Shown here in pieces: positions 39,152-49,768 of a stretch of DNA of 64,000 bases (its first letter is position 1; every line of letters begins with the position of its first letter). The notes below the pieces were generated by a model. That model was given only the letters and a program-made list of their open reading frames with translations, made no database searches and was not told where the DNA came from. Where the stretch lies: NCBI GenBank assembly GCA_951640165.1, contig OX621237.1, positions 6,014,001 through 6,078,000 of the forward strand, in the 5' to 3' direction. A program made the translations under genes and the position numbers. This stretch comes from Pseudoips prasinana (taxonomy: Eukaryota > Arthropoda > Insecta > Lepidoptera > Nolidae).

Positions 39152-40230
39152 TTCTTTAAAATTAAAACATATGTCTTTAAAATTAAAACATATTTAAACA
39201 TATGTGTTAAGTCTTAAATAACATAAATATTAAATGTCCTAAAGAAACATAAATAGTAGACTAAAGTATGAAAATAAACTTAAAAATAGAATACACCTAT
39301 TGCTAGCCAAAAAAAAATATTTTTCTTCACAAACTGGTTTTCCTTCATTAGTTCAGTTTAATGGGGAGATAGTGCTCTCTAATTTCCCTCAACTATTTAA
39401 GTGGCAGTAATGAAAATTACGCTCTACTATTCAACCGTAAACATTCGATTCGTAGTCCAAGTGTATTTTATCCATATTTACTATCGCAATTATCTTAAAA
39501 ATCCCGTCTAGAATATCAATTCTCCCTTGACATTGGCAAAAACGTACGTATATAACGAGGAATGCCATTAAATAAATTAGAATAAATATAAAACATATAT
39601 TTCAAATTTGGAATCAAATAAAGTTTGATTTTTCCATCGGACGTATAACAAAGTGTCGTTAATGCACCGGTTAATTGCCCAACTCATTAGCAGACGGTGG
39701 CGGAAGGCGGCATATCTTCTGAACTAAACAAAGATCAAATACAAAATTTTAAGACCTTATGCCGCAGGAGTAAGGTGGATATTCCTAAAGCACTTTCCGG
39801 TAATACTTAGAAGTGTTTAGAATCGTGCGAACTGCATTCGGTTTCCGCTCTCGCAAGTTCAATACCACTATGACTGTGTATAGGGGTAGCGTGATTCTGA
39901 AGTGGGAGAATTATTTAAAAGTCTCAAGATTCAATTTAGTTCAGATTGGCAATGTGTATTGGATTTGGCCCACGTTTAATGATTTATTTGCCATTCCACT
40001 CTTTCATACGGGAGCGTAGATATTCTACAGAATGTTTCCTTCTTCGTGTAAAAGGTTTAAACCGTTTAACCGGCAATTTATACAGTTATAAAGTACAACA
40101 GATTAGTAATAGCTTACATCCTAATTTTCGTAATATTTCGGTTAAGTTGTAGATAAGAATGGAGTCATCACAGACAATTAGTTTAATCTGCTACCAATAA
40201 AAATCTCAGAAACACACTTATCAGAAAGCT
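39152..40230. other. No gene recognised
   Basis: AT-rich with a few short overlapping frames (39813-40152) that have no recognisable domain or start/splice context. Confidence 0.3.
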
Positions 40231-40440
40231 TAGTTGAGTTTGTTTCGCTAGGTCTTCTCAGATGGAGTGGATTTGATCCGGTGGTAGCATTAAAGCGCGA
40301 AGGTGACGGACCTTTTGTGTATAGATTTCAACGGATAATTGAATTCTTACCTCAATATAGATAGAACCATTCAGACAAAATGTAGTAAAATATATCTACA
40401 TTAAACTATAAATACAAACATAAATAACCATTATGACAGT
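40231..40440 (+). mobile_element. LINE L1 deletion derivative, truncated at its 3' side
   Basis: GTTTGTTTCGCTAGGTCTTC joined to TCAGATGGAGTGGATTTGATCC and GGTGGTAGCATTAAAGCGCG shows the same ORF/3'UTR junction as 12660-13166. The sequence then follows the tail as far as AACTATAAATACAAAC. Confidence 0.7.
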
Positions 40441-40467
40441 AAACATGTCTATAATTAATATGAAAGT

Positions 40468-40668
40468 GCACGGGTGGCGCAGCGGCTAAAACAGTAGCCT
40501 AGCCGCTTCGTGTCGCGCGTTCGAGTCCCGCTCCGGACTACTATTTGTGTGACCCATAAATAGTTGTTCTTAGTCGAGATATAATTTGTGTCCGTCTTTT
40601 ATATGTTTGTAAAGTACCCCGCGACACAGGGATTAGATTCCCTAGTGCGGGCGTAGTATTTAAAAAAA
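40468..40668 (+). repeat. tRNA-derived SINE, family B, complete
   Basis: GGGTGGCGCAGCGGCTAAAAC resembles an A box and GCGTTCGAGTCCCGCTCCGG a B box. The body is ACTATTTGTGTGACCCATAAATAG, TTTGTGTCCGTCTTTTATATG, TGTAAAGTACCCCGCGACAC and AGGGATTAGATTCCCTAGTGCGGGCG, then an A-rich tail. Relatives are at 36548, 58333, 60125 and 62600. Confidence 0.87.
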
Positions 40669-41454
40669 TACAAAGTGTATAAAGTCATTTCCTTGGGTAA
40701 ATGTATAAAATAAGGCATGACATTTTACTACAGCTTCAATACTGACTTCATACCTACGAATTAGTCTATTTGAATAATGTTTATAGAAATTGCGTGAAGC
40801 TACGGTAATGGTCATAATAATATTAGCTGAAATTTAGCTAGGGCGCACTCAACGGAGCCTAGGTAGGAAATATAATCCAGAATCCAGGTCGATATCGGGC
40901 TGCACCTTGATGTTTTTCTTGCTAGATAAATCTTAATATTTTTTCGTCCGACCTGGGTTTAACAGGACGACATTAATTGCGGTTAAATACGCTGCCTGGT
41001 ATACTCGTTGGTCTAATAATGAGTCATCTGGCCCGACAATCGCATTCCGTCGAGATATTATGATACGATCGCGTAAGAGCACTAAGCGATCGACGAGATA
41101 GGATTAAATTGAACGCACTCGCTACTTTTACTCGCATTATCAGGGTTGCCCTATGAATATACTCGATTATTCAATACTAAATTATTATTGAGTACTAGAT
41201 TACCACCCGTAGCATATCATTTTCCCTCAGGAACATTACAATACTCTATGTCATTTATGTACACCTGTGAACGTGTGGGAAAAAAATATAATAATCGGTT
41301 AAGTTGTTAAGATGTGAAAGCGTAACACACAAACAGACAAATTCTCAATCGTATTTATAATATTTAAATTAAATTAAGTTGAATATCTGAGAAAAATCGT
41401 CAATAAGTTGGAATATGACATATATTCAAATAATATATTGAATCAACTGTGTTC
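40669..41454. other. No gene recognised
   Basis: The 40850-41150 part has moderately raised GC and no repeat match in the window. No coding signal is seen. Confidence 0.3.
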
Positions 41455-42255
41455 TTGGGGATCAAAAGCTACAATAGGGCCCACAAATAGAAAAACTGTC
41501 CGGCAAATTAAATTCTGCAGCATATGCATTGAAAACTTTTAGACGGCTGACGGATGTTGACACAGCTAGAAAGGTTTATTTCAGTTATTTTCATAGTGTG
41601 ATGTTCTATGGGATTCTTCTCTGGGGTAGCTCTGCTGACATTAACACCATATTGATATTGCAAAATAGAGCTGTAAGAGCTATCTATAATCTTGGCCCGA
41701 GAGTGTCTCTAAGAGAAAAGTTCAAAAGGTTAACATTGTAACTGTACCATCTCAGTATATATATGACAACCAAGTACTATATGTGCATAAAAATATCGAT
41801 TCCTTCTGTAAAAGGAGCGATACACATAATGTAAATACTAGATATAAGAATAATCTCATATTGCAATTATGCATGTATGGGTAGTAACCCGTCTCCACAA
41901 AATAAGTAACTCTTTTATGGGGCAATGTATAAGATTCTATAACAAACTTCCCAATGATATTAGAGAATTGTCTACGAATAAGTTTAAAAGAATTATTAAA
42001 GTCAAATTGTGTAGCAGGGCATATTACAAAATTTCTGATTATTTAAGTGACAAAAGTGCTTGGGATTGAGTTGTTCCGAGTCAACACATGGTTGTAATTA
42101 ATCTTAAGTATATTTTATTTTAAAAAAGGATTCCTACTAAGTTTTCTGGCAGTGTTTCTCAGTAGCTGCCACGTCATGTACTGCACGGTAGGGTAAAACA
42201 AATGACGATTCCACGTAAATGTAATTTTTTTACGGAATAAATGATTTTTGATTTT
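41455..42255 (+). pseudogene. LINE 3' end, RT C-terminal remnant, longer copy
   Basis: Frames at 41529-41741 and 41869-42069 encode AYALKTFRRLTD-like sequence and ARKVYFSYFHSVMFYGILLWG, a region just after the RT core. Then come SSADINTI, RAVRAIYNLGPRVSLREKF, a frameshift, and TRLHKISNSFMGQCIRFYNKLP. A 3' tail with GTTTCTCAGTAGCTGCCACG and ACGGAATAAATG follows. It is about 86 codons longer at its 5' side than 5611-6235. At least one frameshift (near 41730) and other lesions are present. Confidence 0.78.
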
Positions 42256-42994
42256 GAATAATATCATATATTCAATATTTATTTTTAGTTTATCTCTTAA
42301 TAATTCTGTGTCAGATTAAAATAGGCCGTTCTACATCAAACTCTGGTAATTATACAAAACAAATATCTATAAATTCTTAAAGACATAAGCAATACTAAAA
42401 AAAGTACATATATATTTTTTTAATCATTGTTTTTCTTTATTAATATTTAAAATCAATCATTGCAATTTTGTGACTCGTTATTCCCTAAAAATCGTAAATT
42501 TACCGCATACTTGACAACCTTGCTAATACAGTGCAGTCCATACGCTAAAGCAATTTTGCTAATTAATCTATCGATTGAGTGCGGTTTTCTGAACGATAAT
42601 GATGGTTCAATACGAGAATGCGAGCGCACTACGCGTAGTCATAAAGTACCTTAAAAGCTTTGGCGGGCTTTTAATAGAATTAAAGGACCAATGTCATTAA
42701 CTAACTAGTTTATCTTTACGATGAGTGTGAGGAATACACTCATAGTAGTTGAATTCAGCGAATAAAGACATACCTTTAATGCGGGGCGGTCTTAGCCACC
42801 GGCTCATACCGGTTTAAACCTTAGTGGTTTGTTGGATGCCATTAAGATAGTGATTATAATGTATATTCGTTGTAAATAATAATAAAAAGAAGAAAAAAAA
42901 AACCTAGCGATTTGTAAGAAAATCGAGTCTTTGAGTCATATTTAATAAAACTTGAGCAATTTTTGAAAACTTGAGTCTCATAATTGATAACATT
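42256..42994. other. No gene recognised
   Basis: AT-rich, then a moderately GC-rich part (42450-42700) without repeat matches. GGCGGTCTTAGCCACCGGC near 42785 may begin an old repeat. Confidence 0.3.
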
Positions 42995-43405
42995 ATTCAC
43001 ACACGGCCATCTGATCCCAAACTAAGCAAAGTTTGTACTATGGAAACATACACTACTTTTCTTTTTTAATACATACTTATATAGATAATAGCTGTGCCCC
43101 GCGGTTTTACTCGCATAAAACTTTATAAATTATAGCCTGTGTTAATCCAGGGTGTCAGCTAACTCCATACCAAATTTTATTAAAATCGCTCTAACCGTTT
43201 AGACGTGAAGAAGTAACAAACAAACACACTGACACACTCACAAACTTTCGCATTTATAATATTAGTGTGATAGTGTGATTACACCCAGACTCAGGACAAC
43301 CAGACATGTCCATGCACACAAATATCTGTCCTGGACGGGAAACTAACCCACTACCTGTGGCGTGAAAGGCAAGCATTTTACCAACCACGCCAACCGGTCA
43401 CTTGC
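42995..43405 (-). repeat. SINE family C split by a Helitron
   Basis: The tail half (42995-43085) has ACACACGGCCATCTGATCCC and AAACTAAGCAAAGTTTGTAC. The head half (43276-43405) has TACACCCAGACTCAGGACAACC and then the tRNA-like head with GAAACTAACCCACTACCTG in place of the usual B box and GCCAACCGGTCAC at the end. Between them lies a family H2 Helitron. Confidence 0.8.
43086..43275 (-). mobile_element. Non-autonomous Helitron, family H2, inside a SINE
   Basis: On the minus strand it ends GCGAGTAAAACCGCGGGGC, then ACAGCTA at 43086. It begins near TCACACTAATATTATAAATGCG at about 43270, contains AGCGATTTTAATAAAATTTGG and GTTAGCTGACACCCTGG, and sits exactly where the SINE body is broken. Confidence 0.82.
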
Positions 43406-43479
43406 CCTTACGGGCCCTATCGTGTTTTTAGTTACATATCTTCTTTTCTTGATTCCCCATTTTTGTAATGATTAGGGCC

Positions 43480-43605
43480 TTTTCATTGGCTCATCGGTGT
43501 AGCGGTAACGTCTACAACCGCAGATAATGTATCTCCTGGGTTTAAATCCCGGGTCAGGCCAAAAAGTGTTACTAGTATTTTTTGGCAAGAAAAACATCTA
43601 CCTCC
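43480..43605 (+). repeat. tRNA-derived SINE, family E
   Basis: GGCTCATCGGTGTAGCGGTAAC is the A-box side and CCTGGGTTTAAATCCCGGGTC the B-box side, with AACCGCAGATAATG between them. It is followed by CAAAAAGTGTTACTAGTATTTTTTGG. Copies are at 57605-57728 and 63802-63910. Confidence 0.8.
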
Positions 43606-43910
43606 CCTATTCATTAATCTAAAAATAATTTATAATATGTTGACACTTCACATTCATATATACTCTTATATAAGTACATATAGGTATATCTATGTACATA
43701 TATACAAAGTATACATGTAGCTCATGGAAAGCTTTCGGTGACATGACGCGAGTTCCATTTTTTGTTCACCTAAAAAGTGCTCAACGCGCCTAAAGAAGGT
43801 TTCATTTCAAAAAGAACTTAAATCTGCTACCGTATGTTCATATCTACCCAAGATTACATCGTTGTTGTCGCCATAAAATGGGTTTTAATAATTATTTCTT
43901 TCTGTTACAG

Positions 43911-43964
43911 GTAAACATCCAAAGCTGGAACACGTGCATTATTGGAAAGAGTTGCTATTTCAAG
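43911..43964 (+). other. Candidate 54-nt internal exon of an unidentified host gene
   Basis: A strong acceptor (TTATTTCTTTCTGTTACAG) precedes it and a fitting donor (CAAG|GTAAAA) follows. The length is a multiple of three. One phase reads KHPKLEHVHYWKELLFQ and another NIQSWNTCIIGKSCYFK, and I do not recognise either. The flanks (43730-44100) match no repeat in the window and have higher GC than average. It could be a cassette exon or microexon in a long intron, or a chance pair of splice sites. Confidence 0.3.
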
Positions 43965-44134
43965 GTAAAAATAAGACATCTTTACAATCCACTTAAGCGT
44001 GACACTGTATCGTTATCGACTTGCCTCCTAACGTTTTCAACACAAGTCATTCCGGCAGGCCTTTTAAGACACTTTCGGCAATTAAATCTACTAATATTGG
44101 ATTAAAAATATTTTTGGGTTTGGATTAAAAATAT

Positions 44135-44194
44135 ATTAAATTGAGTTAAAAGATATCGATACAATAGTATCGATATCTTTTAACTCAATTTAAT
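44135..44194. repeat. Perfect hairpin with 28-bp arms
   Basis: 44135-44162 and 44167-44194 are exact reverse complements (GAGTTAAAAGATATCGATAC core) around AATA. It lies 170 bp after the candidate exon. It may be a fresh inverted duplication or the ends of a MITE whose middle is gone. Confidence 0.85.
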
Positions 44195-44288
44195 AAATTT
44201 AATGAACTATTAAGTATGTACGTGTGTTCGCCATCAACTCCTAAACGGCTGGCCGTTTGATGAAATCTTTTGTTGATCTGATTTATGT

Positions 44289-44411
44289 ACATCCAGCTAA
44301 CCCAATCTGTCAAATTTCTTTTATAGTTTTTAACTTTATCACATAAGCATAAGGTTCACTTTCAATTGGGGAAATTTGACAGATTGGGGTAGCTAGATGT
44401 GCTGGCGTCTG
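44289..44411. mobile_element. Palindromic MITE, family D, left end truncated
   Basis: The right end is complete (AGATGTGCTGGCGTCTG then TA). The left end begins at CATCCAGCTAACCC, lacking the terminal dozen bases. The interior matches 37384-37518 closely. Confidence 0.82.
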
Positions 44412-44578
44412 TACTTTATGTTTTTGCACAATTGCATCCGGTAGGCAACAATCGGATTCTAGTTTATTTCATTTGTTTGTTTCTGTTTGAGGGTTCCTGG
44501 ATACTTTGGATTTACGTATTGGTTGGCACTACGATGAACCTCATTAATTCATTCTCGCGGGTATATTATACTGTCTCA

Positions 44579-44771
44579 TCACACTAATACTACAAAGGCG
44601 AAAGATAGTGAGTGTGTGACTGTGTGAGTGTGTATGTTTGTTACTTATTCGCGTCTAAACGGCTGGAGCGATTTTAATAAAATTTAGCATGGAGTTAGCT
44701 GACACCCTGGATTCACACTTAGGCTATAATTTATAAAGTTTAATGCGGGTAAAACCGCGGGGCACAGCTAG
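44579..44771 (+). mobile_element. Non-autonomous Helitron, family H2, complete
   Basis: TCACACTAATACTACAAAGG after A; ends GCGGGTAAAACCGCGGGGC, then ACAGCTAG before T. Contains CGTCTAAACGGCTGGAGCG and TTAGCTGACACCCTGGATT. Confidence 0.88.
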
Positions 44772-45194
44772 TTGTATATATTTGTACAAAACCACATCCA
44801 ACAAATTATACAACTTGAACAAACTCTCATCAAAGTTCTACATTAACATATTATGTGACGCAAAAATGTTTTAGCGAAAGATACACAAGTGGCTGTCAAC
44901 TTTAGCATTTTAGAAGTATACGAACTTGAGCCGGAACATCAAAACTGTACTTTCGGTGTAATGTTTAGGCTGAGGAAGGAAGTTTTTAACTACTCGTAGT
45001 TCAGTGGAGAGTTAATGGCCAATTTTGTTACCTCCTTAAAAAAGGAGGTTAACTAGTCTAATTTACTTTTGTTTTTTTTTGTGTTACGAGATTTCTTACG
45101 ATCTTGCTTAGGTGGCGGGAAACCGCTGAACACGGCCTTGTGCAAGACCATTGTGGAGATGCTTGGCGCAGGCATTTGTTCGGCTGATTAGATG

Positions 45195-45325
45195 GTATTA
45201 TTCCGTCGTATACGCTCACGCCTGTTTCCAGAGGGGTAGGCAGAGACAACAGATTTCCGTTTGTCACGATCTTTGCATACCTCTTTTGCTTCGTTTTCTC
45301 TCATTATACATTCTCCGTTTGATGT
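45195..45325 (-). pseudogene. Short 3' remnant of the RTE-like LINE
   Basis: On the minus strand the codons match DRDKRKSVVSAYPSG-type sequence just before the end of 34546-34850. It is only the last 40 or so codons, interrupted. Confidence 0.55.
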
Positions 45326-45432
45326 AGATTTTTATTCGAAATGGAATGGTTTCAGAATGGTCCCATACAAAATTCATTCAAATTATGGTAATTCATTCAA
45401 GTGGAAGTCGCTCTTTGGTTTTTATAATAGTA

Positions 45433-45758
45433 CTAGCTGTGCCCCGCGGTTTTACCTGCGTGAAATTTTATAAATTATCACAGCTCCTCCCCTGTAGGTG
45501 ATAGCATAATAATATGTAGCCTATATGTTGACCCGACCTCTTAGTAGTATTCATGCATTTGAAGTAAATCCATGCAGCACTTTTTGAGTTTAGCCCGGAC
45601 ATACATACAAACAAACAGACACACAGACAAAAATTCTAAAAACTATATTTTTGGCTTCGATATCGATTGTAGATCACGCCCCAAGTATCCATTTAAAAAA
45701 ATATTCAATGTACAGTTTTGACTTTCCTACGATTTTATTATATATATTGATTGATAGA
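45433..45758 (-). mobile_element. Non-autonomous Helitron, family H1, minus strand
   Basis: Begins CTAGCTGTGCCCCGCGG on the plus strand and ends GATTTTATTATATATATTG then TGATAGA, so the 5' terminus is slightly altered. Internal blocks as in 16897-17216. Confidence 0.85.
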
Positions 45759-46034
45759 TTTATTAATATTTAATACTTACTAAACTACTTTTACTAGACG
45801 AAAATTAGCGCGGAGCGCTCGTAGTCGTCTAAATTGAAACTCGTGAAAGCACTAACGCATCCATTAAGAGGTACGTTCCTACGTGTCCCGTCCTGGCTAA
45901 AGTTGTACCAACATATTTATTTCTCAATGGCGCATGGCGTCTGAAACTGCTAAATTATTCCGCTACGCGGCGCCACATCCAGCCGCTTTCGTCAATATTA
46001 ATCACAGGTAAATTACAACGCAGTCAAATTGACT
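45759..46034. other. Unique-looking, GC-raised, no gene recognised
   Basis: CpG-rich in parts (GCGCGGAGCGCTCGTAG, CGCTACGCGGCGCCAC). No coding or repeat signal is certain. Confidence 0.3.
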
Positions 46035-46889
46035 TTCATCATGTCAGCTAAAGTACGTCCACTGCTGGACAAAAGCCTCCCCTAAGAATGGGGGATATGC
46101 CATAATCGTCACATTTGGCAGACGGGTTTGCGATCGCAGTTTGATGGTCATAGTACACAGAAAAACGCTGCTGCCCGTTCTCTGGTAGGCATTCCCAAGC
46201 AGCAAAATTATCCTATAGTGCAGACGTTATAGGACTCCAGCACTTTTAATGTTCTCTTAAGGGTTCTAGTTTTTGCTGCATCGCTTATAATAGCAAGCAT
46301 GGAGTTAGTTGAGCCTTATAGTATATCTCCTCCTATACATTAACTTATAATTACTTATAGGCCGAAATTAAAAGTCAAATATAAGCTTGGGTGACCTATA
46401 AAAGTATCGCGAGGGTGTAAACGCACTCAAGAGCAGATAAACTGGTAAGCTATGCTTATAACTACTAACAAGAAACATTATAGAACCACTATAAGTAAAG
46501 TACACCAATAAGAGTGATAAACAGAACTAAACATTCTGGATACTATTTGCATTTATTACTTGGTTTTATAAGGGTTTATAAATTTACTTTACAGAACAAT
46601 TATCAGTAAAATGGAGCGGTTATATAGTGGTATATACCAATATCGTTATAATCTTAACACGCTTATAAAGGTTTAATATAATATACTTAGTATCCAAAAC
46701 TATATCCGTGGTGTCCTGAACAAGAAAACATTGGTTTATAATGGTCTTGCAAATTCGGTTATAGTCTCAGTACGGATATTTTGATTTTGTTGAATCGTAG
46801 AAATATGAGAAGGTTCCATACAAAATTGTTATTGTGAAAATTTAAGACAAAATGTTTATTTTAATGATTCTGCACGAAAAAACGTTTAA

Positions 46890-47068
46890 TCGATAAAAGC
46901 AATTTTAAATGTACACTTGGATGATTGTGTTAGTGAGGAACCTGTACAAGAAGATGAATGCGATATTGAAAACTATTCCAATTTTCAACTACATAGCGAT
47001 CTTAGAAAATGGGCTGTAGAATACAATACGACATGCGGCATTCAATTTTTTATTAGAAATTTTGAATA
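46890..47068 (+). pseudogene. Coding fragment inside the DNA transposon, plus strand
   Basis: Open for 59 codons without an ATG: LDDCVSEEPVQEDECDIENY, then SDLRKWAVEYNTTCGI and FFIRNFE. An LRKWA-xx-YN block of this kind occurs near the start of uncharacterised arthropod transposon proteins I have seen. It looks like an exon with its neighbours lost or diverged. The function is not known to me. Confidence 0.45.
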
Positions 47069-47179
47069 AATGTATTTGTTTCAAATTCTTCAAGTTCTCT
47101 TAGATCTCTTATAACATGTCTACATCTACGTCTTAATGTACGAGTTTAATTCATTCTGAATCTCTCTTCGACACAGCAC

Positions 47180-47611
47180 TCAGCACATGTTAGTTTGTAT
47201 TTCATAAAGTGCATTTTGATTTGGTATGATGGTTATAATGTCTTCTTTGATTGACTTTACTTCATGTTGAAGTTGTGGAATTTGACCAACCTCGACAGGC
47301 TGTATTTGGTTATCCGTGTTGTAAAGAACGCAATGTTGAGCATTTAAACTGACATCTGACAGTGTTTCTTCTGCTTCTGTTATGACAAGTTGAGGGTTTT
47401 GCGCGACAAAAGAAGATACAGGTAAAATTGCTGAACCGGATTGAATGGTAGCCGAGTTTTGTTGTAAATGAAGTGATCTTGTAGTATTTGAACGAGTATC
47501 TTCTCGAGAGACCGTTGGCATCTCACTAATTTGGTCTTGATCACGATTCTGTGAAACAATAAACCAAGTTAGCAAGGGAAAGCACAAAAATAGAAGTAGA
47601 AAATATTTCAA
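47180..47611 (-). pseudogene. Coding fragment inside the DNA transposon, minus strand
   Basis: The frame contains a glutamine/serine-rich stretch, then LSDVSLNAQHCVLYN and a helical end LQHEVKSIKEDIITIIPNQN, stopping at CxC-rich residues. The first 20 residues look like a membrane helix, but a polypyrimidine-AG (TTTATTGTTTCACAG) sits just before NRDQDQIS. The true exon probably starts at about 47551 and the hydrophobic part is intron. The coiled-coil-like end with NQN resembles the middle of DUF4806-type transposon proteins. This is a weak inference. Confidence 0.4.
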
Positions 47612-48880
47612 ACAATTTTTAAAGCTCGAAAATCCCTTTTAGTTATAAAGCTATCGACGTCCAGAAACATTACCATTTTCACACCTGACACCTAAACAAA
47701 AATATGAAAATAAGACATCGGTACCTAATAACAACATAGAGTAACATTACAATATTTGCGGAACTCTAATTCCAAACAATATGGCCAAGCGATAGTTCTG
47801 ATATTTACCATTTTTAAACAAAGTACGCCTATAACGGTTAGTTAATGTATTTGGGAAGACCAAGTTTGTCAAGATGGCGACTTTTCGTTGTATGTCTTAC
47901 TGAAACCAACATTATTTTAAAATTCAACTTAATGAAAACGTGAATTTCGTGGGGCGCTTAAAAATTTTGACAAAAAACTTATTACACTTCACCGAAAATA
48001 TACCTGCGTCATGCACATTCAAACACGGCTTCACTTATTGTTAACTAACACCCTACTCTTATTCTAGATAATATTTATTATAAAAATATAATAACTTACC
48101 TTTATCAATATTAATTAATCTTTACAAATGTGCATAGCAACATTCACCAATTCACATCACTTTGTATGAGCTTGTAAGATATTCACTGTGTACGTTATTG
48201 TCGTGTTTGGTTCCATTTAGCGCTCATAGTTAGCTTTGCAAGAGCAAATAGTTCTACGTGGTCTAACTATAAGGTTACTATTGGCGTGATTGGTTCCATT
48301 AAGCGCTGATAGTTGGCTACGCGGGAGAAAATAGTTTTACATAGTCCAACTATATGGCCGTTATTGGTCAAAATGGTATTCACCAAGTCTACTATAGATA
48401 TTTAATTAGCTAAAATACGCCTATAAATTGGGCCCTTTTCCGTGGTTATAATTGCTTACTATTCCGTTATAGTCCTAATGAAATGGTGGTTCCAGGACAA
48501 TTACTAGACCACATTTTGCTGCTTGGGTGCCTTGGACGATTTCTACGCCCCTCCCGGGATGAGATGGGGTGATGATATTCTATACCGTCGCCACACCGCA
48601 ATTGACTTTATAAAGACTTTTTTAACATAACGTTTACAGTTTTATTTCTTTCGCACCGCGGATCGTACTCTCGACTGGTGCGTATTGTATATGGCATTGT
48701 GTATATTGTTGCGAGAGTGTCTTATAATTTCAACTTGCTCTAGGTAAACGCTCTAGGATTTTGCTGACACCACGATGCTTACGTGAGACGACGATATATA
48801 AACGAAGTATAACGAAACCAGCAGAAGATACCGACACGTAGCGGAATTATGTGCCGGTTATGGCCTCCATTTTACCTTGA

Positions 48881-49418
48881 CTAGAGATGTAAAATGACTG
48901 AATATGACTAGTCACAATTGTCATAAACCTTAAATGACCAGTCATTTACTGTCAAATTCAGTCAATTTGACTCAAATATTATTGTCTTTTTGTGTTACGT
49001 AATTTTCCTTTTTACAGAAAAGTTTATTCTCGACTACCACCCAATTATTTATTTATTTAAGTACCCAATTTATATGCAAGTTTAAATGAAGCAACGTTTT
49101 ATTTTCTATTATATCATGAGAGAATAAGACGACATCAAAGTCGATGCGCGAGGCAATGCCATTTTGTCTTAAATGCACGCATGATAAGACATGTAAAATG
49201 TATACATATAATAGTATAAGTCATAAAAACCACTTTATTGTTTGAATTTAGAAGTTGTAGACTTTAATCAACGACAAAAACTTAAAAGGTACTTAAATAT
49301 TACTGAAATCAAATTGACTGAAAATGACCATTTTTGACAGTTAATGACCATTTTTGACTAATTTGACCGTAAATGACAGTCAGTCTAATTCAGTCACGTT
49401 AGTCATTTTCAACACTAA
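48881..49418. mobile_element. hAT-like non-autonomous element with TGACT arrays
   Basis: The ends CTAGAGATGTAAAATGACT and AGTCATTTTCAACACTAA are imperfect inverted repeats of the TAGNGNTG...AAAATGAC type seen in hAT elements. Within 100 bp of each end there are many copies of TGACT, AGTCA and TGACC in both orientations. Flanks CCTTGAC and CCTGGAC are similar, but the exact duplication is unclear. No transposase is encoded. Confidence 0.55.
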
Positions 49419-49461
49419 CCTGGACCCCTGGTATAGCAATAGCGTATTCAACCACAGATTT

Positions 49462-49768
49462 TATATCATAGGGCGACAAACGAGCAAGTGGGTCACCTGA
49501 TGGTAAGTGATCACCACCGCCCATGGACACTCGCAACACAAGAGGAGGCGCGGGTGCGTTGTCGGCCTTTAAGAGTCAGCAAACAAATGTTGCTGACCCT
49601 CCCCCCGAATCCAATGAGCTCTGGCGACCTTACTCACACTCGGAAACACAATATTAAATTATTAATGTTATTATTAAGGAATGTCTTCTGTAAGGTGCAG
49701 GTACTTCCCTAGTCGGACTGCACTTTGAGCGAATGAACGCGTTGCCCTACCTCTCTTAATAATGTGGT
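49462..49768 (+). repeat. Dispersed repeat family I
   Basis: GGGCGACAAACGAGCAAGTGG, CACCTGATGGTAAGTGATCACC, CCATGGACACTCGCAACAC, AATGTCTTCTGTAAGG and GAGCGAATGAACGC run in order. A close relative of 26885-27182. Confidence 0.75.

Larger units (their letters stand above)
46194..48527. mobile_element. DNA transposon, about 2.3 kb, probably non-autonomous
   Basis: Perfect 15-bp inverted ends CCCAAGCAGCAAAAT and ATTTTGCTGCTTGGG lie exactly inside a broken dispersed repeat. Many TTATA(A/G) or CTATAA motifs occur in both terminal 500-bp regions, like transposase-binding subterminal repeats. The middle contains two coding fragments in opposite orientation (46890-47068 plus, about 47180-47540 minus) but no recognisable complete transposase. 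The target duplication is unclear (GCATT against GCCTT). The superfamily is unknown to me. Confidence 0.72.
46035..48605 (-). repeat. GTCCACTGCTGGACA-type repeat split by a DNA transposon
   Basis: The left half (46035-46193) carries ATCATGTCAGC, ACGTCCACTGCTGGACAAAAG, GGGGGATATGCC, GACGGGTTTGCGATCGCAG and GCTGCCCGTTCTCTGGTAGG. The right half (48528-48605) resumes with TGGACGATTTCTACGCCCC and GGGATGAGATGGGGTGATGAT. The intact order is seen at 55560-55740. The transposon at 46194-48527 lies between. Confidence 0.75.

Noticed and set aside
47552..47611. Signal peptide on the minus-strand frame at 47180-47611
   Set aside because: The hydrophobic start lies upstream of a polypyrimidine-AG splice acceptor and is probably intron, so secretion is not supported.
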